From the NCBI GenBank assembly GCA_014163555.1, contig JACJGO010000004.1:124001-188000 (forward strand): a stretch of 64,000 nt of DNA, read 5' to 3'. This stretch comes from Flavisolibacter longurius (lineage in GTDB: Bacteria > Bacteroidota > Bacteroidia > Chitinophagales > Chitinophagaceae). The notes under the pieces were generated by a model. That model saw only the letters and a program-made list of their open reading frames with translations, was not told where the DNA came from and did no database searches. This document shows positions 27,292-34,891 of the stretch, in pieces. The position numbers and the translations under genes were made by a program. The stretch's first letter is position 1. The number at the start of each line of letters is the position of its first letter.

Positions 27292-29745
27292 ATGAGAAAA
27301 ACAGTTTTCCTGACGGCAATCTTCTTCCTGACCGGCCTTGCTGCCTTTGCACAAACCGGCGGAAAGATTTCAGGTACAATCAATGATGAAAGCGGAAAAG
27401 CATTGCCGGCAGCTACCGTTTCGCTACTGAAAGCAAAAGATTCCTCCCTCGTAAAAGTTGCCATAACCGATAAAGCCGGCCACTTTGATTTTATCAATAT
27501 GAAAGAAGGCCGCTACCTGTTGTCGGTTACTTCTGTTGGCTTTGCAAAAAGGTTTGGCGTTCCCTTTGACCTGACAACCCAGGATATGGCCGTACCAACC
27601 TTTTCACTGGCATCATCCGCAAAAGCAATGAACAATGTAGTGGTAGTGGCCCAAAAGCCGTTTATCGAAAGCAAGATCGATCGCACCATTGTTAATGTGG
27701 AAGCATCGCCAAGTAGCGCTGGTGCCAGTGCACTAGAAATCCTGGAAAAATCACCAGGTATTTCCGTCAACACGGATGGCATCATTTCGCTTCGCGGAAA
27801 ATCGGGTGTGATTGTAATGCTGGATGGCAAGTTAACCTATCTCTCCGCCGCTGACCTGGCCACGCTGTTGAAGAACATGCCGGCCACCCAACTGGATCAG
27901 ATCGAGATTATGACCAACCCCTCCAGCAAATACGATGCATCAGGTAATGCCGGTGTGATCAACATCAAAACTAAAAAAGGACGGAACAATGGGTTTAACG
28001 GAAGCCTGACGCTAGGTGCTACTACTTCTATTTACCGCTACAAAGGCACTACGTATTTTCTGCCCAAATCGCAGAACAGCTTCAACTTTAATTTGAAGCA
28101 GGGAAAGGTGAATCTGTTTGGCAATTACAATCCCAACTATTTCCAGGGCCGTAATACCATGATCTTCGACCGGAACTTTTCGGAGAATGGTGTGATTACC
28201 GGTTCATCGGACCAGGAAACAAAGTTCCAGTTTTCCAGCACCAATCATTCCCTGAAACTGGGTCTTGATTATGCAGCCAACAAGAAGAACACATTTGGCG
28301 TTGTACTGAGCGGTTTGGTAGCGCATGGCAAACCTTCTCCTACAACCCGGTCAACGCTTCGCGATGCTGTCGGAAACGTAACCTCGGTCATGGTTTCCAA
28401 TACTAAAAACGATAACTGGTTCCGCAACTTTAGCGGGAACCTGAACTGGAAACATACATTCGACAGCGCCGGAAAAGAACTGACTGCAGATTTCGACTAT
28501 GTGCGGTATGCCAACGATGCAAACTCCCTGCTGGCCACAGATTTTTACAATAACGCCGGCGTAAAAATGGGAGACCTGCTGTTGCAGGGAGATATCCCCG
28601 CCAACATTCACATTTATTCCTTCAAGACGGATCTTACGATTCCGTATAAGAATGGCCGGCTGGAAGCAGGCCTGAAGAGCAGCTTTGTTTCCAACGACAA
28701 CCTGGTAGATTACAAGCGGCAACTAACCGATAAAACCTGGATGATCGATAATCGTTCGAACCATTTTATTTACGATGAAAACATCAATGCGGCCTATGTG
28801 AATGCCAACAAGCAGTTGGGAAAATGGTCGTTGCAAGGCGGATTGCGCATGGAAAACACCAATGCCAAAGGTCAGCAGGTAACCAACGATTCGACCTTTA
28901 CCCGCAATTTCACCAACCTGTTTCCCAGCGCTTTTGTGAGCTATGGAATCAATAAAAACAACAGCCTCACCCTGTCGTATAGCCGCCGAATTAACCGTCC
29001 AAGCTACCGCGACCTGAATCCGTTTACCTTCTTCCTGGATTCGCTGACCTACCAGGTGGGCAATCCTTACCTGTTGCCGCAATTCACGCACAATTTGGAA
29101 TTGAGTTATGCTTTCAAGAGTCGCTACATCCTTGGGTTGAATTACAATCACACCAATGATGTGATCTCGCAGATCATGCGGCAGGACAATGCTAAACAGA
29201 TCACTTTCCTTACTTCTGAAAACGTAGCAAAATTCCGCAACATTGGTGTGTCCATCACCATCCCGGCCGCTATCACCAAATGGTGGAACACCAACTTCTT
29301 TACCAATATTTACAACAACCGTTACGAAGGCATTTATAACAACGAACCCATTGACATTGCCTACACCTCGTTCAGTGCCAACCTTTCCAACACCTTTACC
29401 ATCAAGCCCGGATTTACAACGGAGATCAGTGGTTTTTACCGGCACAAGGCTGTCGATCAACTGACAGTTGTAGAGCCTTTATACCAAATGAGCCTGGCGG
29501 CTTCCAAACAGATCATGAAAGGAAAAGGTTCGCTTCGTCTCAATATCCGTGACCCGTTTGCCTGGCAGCGGTTCCAGGGTAAAAACCAGTATGGCGATAT
29601 TGATATGCGCTTCCGCAATTTCCCTGACGTGCGGCAGGTTACGGCCACCTTTACTCTTCGTTTTGGGAAGTCGACCCCACAAAACCAGCCCCGCCGCCGC
29701 AACTCCTCTTCGCAGGAAGAGCAAAGCCGGGTAGGGCAGGGGTAG
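27292..29745 (+). CDS. Outer-membrane beta-barrel receptor with carboxypeptidase-like N-domain (copy 2)
   Basis: An 817-residue paralogue of the upstream gene with the same layout: signal peptide MRKTVFLTAIFFLTGLAAFAQ, CarboxypepD_reg-like domain (GKISGTINDESGKALPAATV), plug segment (KPFIESKIDRTIVNVEAS, EILEKSPGISVNTDG, IEIMTNPSSKYDASGNAGVINIKTKK) and a long barrel. Both copies end in a short Arg/Ser-rich tail closing RVGQ or RVGQG. The barrel interior differs more than the plug, which suggests different ligands. A longer in-frame start at 27163 would precede the signal peptide and is rejected. It ends at the terminator at 29829. Confidence 0.85.
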   Translation: MRKTVFLTAIFFLTGLAAFAQTGGKISGTINDESGKALPAATVSLLKAKDSSLVKVAITDKAGHFDFINMKEGRYLLSVTSVGFAKRFGVPFDLTTQDMAVPTFSLASSAKAMNNVVVVAQKPFIESKIDRTIVNVEASPSSAGASALEILEKSPGISVNTDGIISLRGKSGVIVMLDGKLTYLSAADLATLLKNMPATQLDQIEIMTNPSSKYDASGNAGVINIKTKKGRNNGFNGSLTLGATTSIYRYKGTTYFLPKSQNSFNFNLKQGKVNLFGNYNPNYFQGRNTMIFDRNFSENGVITGSSDQETKFQFSSTNHSLKLGLDYAANKKNTFGVVLSGLVAHGKPSPTTRSTLRDAVGNVTSVMVSNTKNDNWFRNFSGNLNWKHTFDSAGKELTADFDYVRYANDANSLLATDFYNNAGVKMGDLLLQGDIPANIHIYSFKTDLTIPYKNGRLEAGLKSSFVSNDNLVDYKRQLTDKTWMIDNRSNHFIYDENINAAYVNANKQLGKWSLQGGLRMENTNAKGQQVTNDSTFTRNFTNLFPSAFVSYGINKNNSLTLSYSRRINRPSYRDLNPFTFFLDSLTYQVGNPYLLPQFTHNLELSYAFKSRYILGLNYNHTNDVISQIMRQDNAKQITFLTSENVAKFRNIGVSITIPAAITKWWNTNFFTNIYNNRYEGIYNNEPIDIAYTSFSANLSNTFTIKPGFTTEISGFYRHKAVDQLTVVEPLYQMSLAASKQIMKGKGSLRLNIRDPFAWQRFQGKNQYGDIDMRFRNFPDVRQVTATFTLRFGKSTPQNQPRRRNSSSQEEQSRVGQG

Positions 29746-29828
29746 GAAGAGAGAGCGAGGTTGAGATCAAGGTTTAGGATAAGAAACAATACTTGTATAT
29801 AAATTTTTAGATTCTCATGTGCATGCCG

Positions 29829-29853
29829 GCTCCCCTTTCCAGGGGAGCTTTTT
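29829..29853 (+). terminator. Intrinsic terminator after receptor copy 2
   Basis: GCTCCCC and GGGGAGC form a 7-bp GC-rich stem with a 6-nt loop, followed by TTTTT. It directly abuts the left arm of the inverted-repeat block. Confidence 0.8.
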
Positions 29854-29939
29854 ATTCCCCCTGTCCCCCTAAAGGGGAGACTTAGATTTGTCAGGCTGCT
29901 TCTTCTTGGCCATTCTTTTAGTAATACTTTTTTGGAAAC

Positions 29940-29971
29940 AAAAATGCCTGCGTTTGAGTGCAGGCATTTTT
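29940..29971 (-). terminator. Terminator-like hairpin after 74-bp element copy 2
   Basis: AAAAATGCCTGC pairs perfectly with GCAGGCATTTTT (12 bp) around an 8-nt loop. Read on the minus strand it follows the 74-bp element by 8 bases, the same arrangement as at 3503-3534. Confidence 0.8.
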
Positions 29972-29979
29972 GTTTTTAT

Positions 29980-30053
29980 GGACTAAGCTGAAGTGCTACT
30001 ATGAATCATCCGTTGCGTCGAACGCTTGTCCATCTGGGAATTCTATTCAGCAA
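29980..30053 (-). repeat. Dispersed 74-bp element, copy 2 (candidate small RNA)
   Basis: The reverse complement aligns gap-free with 3427-3500 at about 57 of 74 positions. Conserved blocks are TTGCTGAATAGAATTCC, ACAAG, CGACGCAAC, TAGTAG and CTTAGTC. It lies inside the inverted-repeat block and is followed by the hairpin at 29940-29971. Its ends could pair (GCTGAA with TTCAGC), though copy 1 has a mismatch there. Confidence 0.65.
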
Positions 30054-30173
30054 AAGTCAAAATCATACTGCTGTAAGAAAAGTTGAATTAGCAAAAGTCT
30101 CATCGATCTAAGTCTCCTCTTTAGGGGGACAGGGGGAATTTCTTATCTTCATCGCCCAAAACCCATTACTCGT

Positions 30174-30665
30174 ATGCCTTCATTTGACATTGTTTCCAAA
30201 GTGGACGTACAAGCCCTTGATAACGCCGTAAATGTGACCAAAAAAGAGATCACTAACCGGTTTGATTTTAAAAACGCCCATGTGGTCATTGACCTGAATA
30301 AAAAAGATTATAAGCTAATGCTTGAAACCGACGATGACATGAAAATGCGGCAATTGATCGATGTTTTGATCAGCCGTGCCCACAAGCAGGGCATTGCTCC
30401 GGAAGCATTTGATACTGCAAAAGAAGGCTACCAGAGCGGCAAGGTTTGGAAAAAGGAAGTAGACGTCCGGAACGGGCTGAAGCAGGAAGACGCCAAAAAA
30501 ATCGTCAAGCAGATTAAAGACTCGGGTTTAAAGGTGCAGGCTTCTATTATGGATGACCTTGTTCGGGTAACAGGCAAAAAAATCGACGACCTGCAAACCG
30601 TCATCCAGGCTTCAAAAGGCTGGGACTTAGGCATTCCGGTGCAGTACGAGAACATGCGAAGCTAA
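30174..30665 (+). CDS. yajQ: YajQ family nucleotide-binding protein (DUF520)
   Basis: The 163-residue cytoplasmic protein opens MPSFDIVSKVDVQALDNAVN and continues with TNRFDFKN, KMRQLIDVLISRAHKQGI, and a KKIVKQIKDSGLKVQASIMDD segment. It closes with DDLQTVIQASK, all diagnostic of YajQ. Members have two ferredoxin-like domains, bind tRNA or nucleotides, and in Xanthomonas one binds cyclic di-GMP and acts in virulence control. Whether this one binds that messenger is unknown. The start is the ATG at 30174. A strong heptad hairpin at 30673 follows the stop and may end transcription. Confidence 0.93.
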   Translation: MPSFDIVSKVDVQALDNAVNVTKKEITNRFDFKNAHVVIDLNKKDYKLMLETDDDMKMRQLIDVLISRAHKQGIAPEAFDTAKEGYQSGKVWKKEVDVRNGLKQEDAKKIVKQIKDSGLKVQASIMDDLVRVTGKKIDDLQTVIQASKGWDLGIPVQYENMRS

Positions 30666-30672
30666 AAGAAAA

Positions 30673-30728
30673 GCCATGAGCTGTGAGCTTTGAGCCGTTT
30701 GACAGGCTCAAGGCTCACAGCTCATGGC
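30673..30728. repeat. Heptad inverted repeat, 24-bp stem (TGAGC words)
   Basis: Units of 7 bp (ATGAGCT, GTGAGCT, TTGAGCC) on the left are mirrored by GGCTCAA, GGCTCAC and AGCTCAT on the right. The arms (30673-30696 and 30705-30728) match at 23 of 24 positions around an 8-nt loop. No T-run follows directly. Confidence 0.85.
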
Positions 30729-30800
30729 TCGCAGCCTCTCTTTCACCCTAGCTTAACAAAAAACTTTGGGCGGGATGCGGTTTTTTTGTGCTGGATTCCC

Positions 30801-30808
30801 TACTTTTG
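30801..30808 (+). promoter_or_regulatory. Putative -7 promoter element for rpmE2
   Basis: TACTTTTG matches TAnnTTTG, 45 bases before the rpmE2 start. The same variant occurs before the genes at 39197, 45511 and 61067. Confidence 0.5.
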
Positions 30809-30853
30809 CGCCTTCAATTACAGCACTAACACGACGTTTAATAAAACATTGAT

Positions 30854-31102
30854 ATGAAAAAGGGTCTTCATCCGGCAAATTACCGTTATGTTGTTTTTAA
30901 GGACATGAGTAACGGTCATAGTTTTTTAAGCCGCTCAACGGCTGCAAGTAAAGAAACCGTTCAGTGGGAAGACGGCAACGAATACCCCCTGATCAAATTG
31001 GAGATTTCCAATACCTCTCACCCTTTCTTTACCGGTAAAAATGTACTGGTAGATACAGCCGGCCGTATCGACAAGTTCAAAAAGAAATACGCCAAGAAAT
31101 AA
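30854..31102 (+). CDS. rpmE2: 50S ribosomal protein bL31, type B
   Basis: The 82-residue protein opens [21 protein letters not shown] and has [28 protein letters not shown] near the end, the standard bL31 pattern with its HPFxTG turn. It lacks the CxxC pairs of the zinc-binding type A form and is longer, so it is the zinc-free type B. In many bacteria type B replaces type A under zinc shortage. If no type A copy exists elsewhere in this genome, it would be the only form. It is a single-gene unit with its own promoter and terminator. Confidence 0.96.
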   Translation: MKKGLHPANYRYVVFKDMSNGHSFLSRSTAASKETVQWEDGNEYPLIKLEISNTSHPFFTGKNVLVDTAGRIDKFKKKYAKK

Positions 31103-31127
31103 GTTTCCCGGCGTTTCAAATATGCTG

Positions 31128-31155
31128 GTCCCACCTCTTCAGGTGGGACTTTTTT
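31128..31155 (+). terminator. Intrinsic terminator after rpmE2
   Basis: GTCCCACCT pairs perfectly with AGGTGGGAC around CTTC, followed by a T-run. Confidence 0.92.
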
Positions 31156-31247
31156 GTATTCCCGCCAGTCTCCACAGATTGATACAAATCATTTTCGCCT
31201 ACCTTCGGTCAGAGGAACGATTCTACTAAGCACAATTGCCCTGTCCT

Positions 31248-32426
31248 ATGCGTAAGATTGTTTTTACGGAAGAGTTTTGCACCCCGGGAAATCTTTTTCC
31301 GTTCACCTTAACCCGTCAGATCCAGGATATCCGGGTGGGCATACTAACCATTCGTGAAAAATGGGAGTACAGTCTCGGGCTCACTTCTTACGACAAATTT
31401 GAAGACGATTACAAGGACCTGGAACGATCGGTACACATTCCAGAGATTGTAGGCGATGATTTGCTCTACCTCATTCATGGCAATGTGCTTCCTACCAAAA
31501 AGATCATCAAACAGGTGAAAAAGCTGAAGGCTGGTGAGTTTTTATCCGTTCCCGAAAAGGAAAGCGTTGTGTATTGCATCTCGAAAAAAGAGGTGGTGGA
31601 TGAAAACCGTATTAAGGTAGGGAAGCCAGTGGAAGTGGAAGAGGTAGTGAAAGAAATCAATTATCCCTGGAATATTTTTGGCCTGAATACATGGGCCATT
31701 GCCCAGGATTTTGCTTTGCTGACCGAAGGCCGCAAATCGCAGAAAATCTCCGGCACCAACAATGTCAGCAATCCTGAAAATGTTTTTATTGAGAAAGGCG
31801 CGGTGGTGGAATGCAGTTACCTGAATGCGCAGGAGGGCCCTATTTATATAGGCAAAAATGCACAGGTTATGGAAGGGTCGTTGTTGCGTGGACCGTTGGC
31901 TATCTGCGAAGGCGCTGTGATAAAAATGGGGGCAAAGCTGTATGGCGGCACTACCATTGGTCCGTACAGCGTGGTGGGAGGTGAGATTAAAAATTCTGTC
32001 ATCTTTGGCTATTCCAACAAAGCACACGACGGGTATATGGGTGATGCCGTAATTGGAGAATGGTGCAACTGGGGTGCCGGCACCTCTAATTCCAACATGA
32101 AAAACAATGCTTCCGGCGTAGTGGTATGGACGCCGGGCGGACAGGTAAACGTAGGCTTAAAATGCGGTGTGCTGATGGGCGATTATTGTCGTACGGCCAT
32201 CAATACGGCTATTAATACCGGAACGGTGGTTGGCGTTTGTACCCATGTTTTTGGAAATGGCCTCACACCGAAATACATTCCTTCTTTCTCCTGGAGCAGC
32301 GATGGCTTGCAACGCTATGAGTTTGACAAAGCCCTCACCGACATCAATAACTGGAAAGTACTAAAAGGAACGGCCCTGACATCTACTGAGAAAACTATCC
32401 TGAAACATATCTTTGACCACTATTAA
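31248..32426 (+). CDS. GlmU-like putative sugar-nucleotidyltransferase with left-handed beta-helix
   Basis: The 392-residue protein has a degenerate nucleotidyltransferase-like N-half (MRKIVFTEEFCTPGNLFPFTLTR), without the classic GxGxRxxPLT loop, and a C-terminal hexapeptide-repeat helix from about residue 180 (FIEKGAVVECSYLNAQ, GPIYIGKNAQVMEGSLLRGP, GAVIKMGAKLYGGTTIGPY). It matches the NTP_transf_4 type found in Bacteroidota. It could transfer an acyl or nucleotidyl group to a sugar phosphate, but with the missing loop the first activity is doubtful. A TTG start at 31236 is possible, and the ATG at 31248 is preferred. The gene precedes tpiA and a polysaccharide cluster. Confidence 0.75.
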   Translation: MRKIVFTEEFCTPGNLFPFTLTRQIQDIRVGILTIREKWEYSLGLTSYDKFEDDYKDLERSVHIPEIVGDDLLYLIHGNVLPTKKIIKQVKKLKAGEFLSVPEKESVVYCISKKEVVDENRIKVGKPVEVEEVVKEINYPWNIFGLNTWAIAQDFALLTEGRKSQKISGTNNVSNPENVFIEKGAVVECSYLNAQEGPIYIGKNAQVMEGSLLRGPLAICEGAVIKMGAKLYGGTTIGPYSVVGGEIKNSVIFGYSNKAHDGYMGDAVIGEWCNWGAGTSNSNMKNNASGVVVWTPGGQVNVGLKCGVLMGDYCRTAINTAINTGTVVGVCTHVFGNGLTPKYIPSFSWSSDGLQRYEFDKALTDINNWKVLKGTALTSTEKTILKHIFDHY

Positions 32427-32429
32427 AAA

Positions 32430-32506
32430 CAGTTCACCAGTTTACGGGTTCTCACGTTCGCAAGTTAAAAAGGAATGAACCTAGGAACGAGTGAACCTGT
32501 GAACCA
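32430..32506. repeat. Degenerate heptad inverted repeat (GTTCAC words)
   Basis: The left half has repeated GTTCAC/GTTTAC/GTTCTC/GTTCGC words at 7-8-bp steps, and the right half has GAAC/GTGAAC words on the same rhythm in the opposite sense. The pairing is imperfect. It fills the spacer between the GlmU-like gene and tpiA. Confidence 0.55.
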
Positions 32507-32521
32507 ATTAAACCCAACATT

Positions 32522-33283
32522 ATGCGTAAACAAATAGCTGCAGCCAACTGGAAAATGAACCTGACACTGGAAGGAGCTCAATCGTTACTGGACACAATTT
32601 TGAAAGAAGAGATCAAGCCGGCCGCCAATCAGCAGGTGCTTTTTGCCGTGCCCTTTCCTTACCTAGCTATGGCAAAACAAAAGGTGCAAAAGGAAGGCTA
32701 TGCCATTGCCGCCCAAAACTGCAGCAACAAAAAAAGCGGTGCCTACACCGGCGAAGTGTCCGTGGAAATGTTACGTTCCATCGGCATTGATTACTGCCTT
32801 GTTGGCCATAGTGAGCGGCGGGAATATTTTGCGGAGACCAACCATGTACTGAAAGAAAAAGTTGACCTCTGCCTGGAAGCCGGAATCACACCTGTTTTTT
32901 GTTGCGGAGAAGCCCTCGAAATAAGAGAGCAAAACACGCAGGATGATTTTGTGCGTGTGCAGCTGGAAGAATCTCTTTTTCATCTTTCCGATGAACAGAT
33001 CAAAAAAGTAGTCATTGCCTATGAACCCATTTGGGCCATTGGTACAGGCAAAACCGCTACCGCTGAACAGGCACAACAAATGCACGAGGCCATTCGTTCT
33101 GTATTGGCTGGCAAATGGGGACAGGAAACCGCTAATGAAATCACTATTCTGTATGGAGGAAGTGTGAAGGGAAACAATGCACAAGAGTTATTTTCTTCTC
33201 CGGATGTTGATGGCGGATTGGTTGGTGGCGCATCCCTCCAGGCGCCGGAATTTATTCAGATCATCAAAGCATTAAAGCATTAA
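32522..33283 (+). CDS. tpiA: Triosephosphate isomerase
   Basis: The 253-residue glycolytic enzyme interconverts dihydroxyacetone phosphate and glyceraldehyde 3-phosphate. Catalytic residues are in place: Asn9 and Lys11 (AANWKMN), His96 (VGHSERR) and Glu168 (AYEPIWAIGTGKTA, which also holds loop 6). The phosphate-binding ILYGGSVKGNN and GGLVGGASL strings follow. Length is standard. The start ATG at 32522 comes after the heptad spacer. The membrane protein gene begins 22 bases after the stop, so the two are likely co-transcribed. Confidence 0.97.
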   Translation: MRKQIAAANWKMNLTLEGAQSLLDTILKEEIKPAANQQVLFAVPFPYLAMAKQKVQKEGYAIAAQNCSNKKSGAYTGEVSVEMLRSIGIDYCLVGHSERREYFAETNHVLKEKVDLCLEAGITPVFCCGEALEIREQNTQDDFVRVQLEESLFHLSDEQIKKVVIAYEPIWAIGTGKTATAEQAQQMHEAIRSVLAGKWGQETANEITILYGGSVKGNNAQELFSSPDVDGGLVGGASLQAPEFIQIIKALKH

Positions 33284-33305
33284 GCCCACAACACAATACC
33301 AGATC

Positions 33306-33692
33306 GTGGTTGTTCAAAAAAACCATGTGTTGCTGCAGTTTTTGAAACTGCGACTGGTGGTGAATGGAATGCACATCTACAATCTTCGCAAAAACAAACC
33401 CATCCTGGTTACCATGCCCTCGAATCCCTCGCGGATCGTGGTAACGGATGGTTTTCATATTACCCGGCCGATGGAGTTGCGCTACCGGCAGCAGATCGCT
33501 TACTTTGATATTGTTTGCGCCATCAACAATGATGTACTGGTAGGAGGTGCCATCTTTATGGTGATGTTTTTTGCTATGGGGGCAACATCGGGAGTGTTTC
33601 TTTTACAACTATTCAGCATGCTGCCGATTATTACCCTTCTTTTTTTGTATTACATCAAGCGAAAAGAGTTTATTCAGATACGGCCGGCGTAG
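33306..33692 (+). CDS. Small membrane protein of unknown function
   Basis: A 128-residue protein from a GTG start, not recognised as a known family. The first 70 residues are soluble and look like a beta-rich domain (VVQKNHVLLQFLKLRLVV, MHIYNLRKNKPILVTM), and two hydrophobic segments follow (about 78-95 and 98-117) with a short basic tail. The start is uncertain; GTG at 33306 gives a tight 22-base gap after tpiA. Its last 23 bases overlap the 3' end of the convergent glycosyltransferase gene. The overlap and gene order suggest a real gene, but no function can be proposed. Confidence 0.6.
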   Translation: MVVQKNHVLLQFLKLRLVVNGMHIYNLRKNKPILVTMPSNPSRIVVTDGFHITRPMELRYRQQIAYFDIVCAINNDVLVGGAIFMVMFFAMGATSGVFLLQLFSMLPIITLLFLYYIKRKEFIQIRPA

Positions 33693-34830
33693 GGTTGACC
33701 GTTTTCGGCAAGACTGCCAAGAAATTATCCAATTTCCTGGCTATATTTTCAATGGCAAACTGCTTTGCATTTTTTATGGCTTCCCTTTGAATTCGGTATA
33801 AATCTTCGCCTGTGAGATGGGTGATAAACTGGATCAATTCTTCGGGTGAAGAATGCACAATGGTTTGCAGCGCCAGTTCTGCTGGTAAGAATATCTCTGC
33901 GGGTAATAGCAATGGTTTCCCAAACCGGACCGCATCAAAAAAACAGCCCGAACTTTTCGTGAGTCCATACTGTTCCGGCAGAGGTGATTCTTCTGCAAAC
34001 ATTTTCTGTAGGGGTGCATATACAAAATCACACCGTTCAAGCTGTCGGTCATATTCTTCCTGTCTGATGTGCGCCTCTTGGTAAGTAATAAAAGTTAGCG
34101 CTGGCGTTGATAACTTTTTCAACTGTTCTAAAACCGAACGGGAAGCGGAATCCCTGGCTCCTCCTAAAAGAATGATCTCAAGTTGTTTGTTTTGCGGATC
34201 CCATTTTTTCGCCAACTTAAAAACTTGTTCATAGTCGCGGCGCTTGGTATCAACAGAGCCGGGGATGACGATAACCAGTGCGGATCCATCTTTTACGGGT
34301 GGGCAAGGCATGCCATTGAAGAAACTCCCCGATATACAACCTACAGGCCTAGTGGGATTATACTTGTTTTCAATATAGGTTTTCGTGGAGGTCAACAGCG
34401 TAGAAAAGCTGTTGACAGATTTGGCCAATAATTTTTTACCTAAAAAGTTCAAGCTACTTCTGGGTTGCAAGCGGGGCTTGGGTCTGAAAAAGCTGTTGGC
34501 ATCATGAATGGTGAGGACTGTTTTAATATTTCGCAACAGGCGGCAAAGTGCTCCAAATAGCAGGTAATGATGCGACACTGTCCCAAACCATAACACGTCT
34601 ACCATTTTTTTGCGACAATACCGGTAAATGGTAGCCGTATTGCGCATTTTTCCCCTTTCTAAAATTATCCAATCAATGCGCTGGATTTCCTCCTCCGAAA
34701 GCAAAGCATGTAAAGAGGCTACTACCTCGGCCGACATAAACAAAGAAAGCTTGTGTTGCGAGAATGAAAATGCCTTTACAAGCGTGTACGTTGTTTCAAA
34801 GTGCTCAAGATCGTAAATGGCTATCTTCAT
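33670..34830 (-). CDS. Glycosyltransferase-like protein
   Basis: A 386-residue protein that looks like a GT-B fold enzyme. The N-half has Rossmann-like strands (MKIAIYDLEHFETTYTLVKAF, VDVLWFGTVSHHYLLFGALCR, TVLTIHDANSFF) and the C-half has a second set (VIVIPGSVDTKRRDYEQVFKLA, IILLGGARD) with a donor-site-like stretch GCFFDAVRFGKPLLLP. No family can be named with certainty. It borders the flippase and the second glycosyltransferase, so a role in building a surface polysaccharide is likely. It is the only gene of this cluster's left side on the minus strand, and its 3' end overlaps the preceding gene by 23 bases. Confidence 0.65.
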   Translation of the reverse strand: MKIAIYDLEHFETTYTLVKAFSFSQHKLSLFMSAEVVASLHALLSEEEIQRIDWIILERGKMRNTATIYRYCRKKMVDVLWFGTVSHHYLLFGALCRLLRNIKTVLTIHDANSFFRPKPRLQPRSSLNFLGKKLLAKSVNSFSTLLTSTKTYIENKYNPTRPVGCISGSFFNGMPCPPVKDGSALVIVIPGSVDTKRRDYEQVFKLAKKWDPQNKQLEIILLGGARDSASRSVLEQLKKLSTPALTFITYQEAHIRQEEYDRQLERCDFVYAPLQKMFAEESPLPEQYGLTKSSGCFFDAVRFGKPLLLPAEIFLPAELALQTIVHSSPEELIQFITHLTGEDLYRIQREAIKNAKQFAIENIARKLDNFLAVLPKTVNPTPAVSE

Positions 34831-34891
34831 GAAGCTGTTAAATTAATATGTTTGTGACGGCCACACGTGTAGCGCCTAAAAAATACTTACC

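Larger units (their letters stand above)
29854..30139. repeat. 286-bp non-coding block bounded by 34-bp inverted repeats
   Basis: The left arm (29854-29887) and the reverse complement of the right arm (30106-30139) differ at one of 34 positions. Key parts are CCCCCTGTCCCCCTAAAG and GAGACTTAGAT. The interior has no gene but contains a terminator hairpin (29940-29971) and copy 2 of the 74-bp element. The architecture resembles a miniature inverted-repeat element, but no clear target-site duplication is seen and no transposase is nearby. The arms contain CCCCTAAAGGGG, which can also fold locally. Confidence 0.6.

Noticed and set aside
29854-30139. Insertion sequence reading of the inverted-repeat block
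   Set aside because: There is no transposase frame inside and no clear target duplication.
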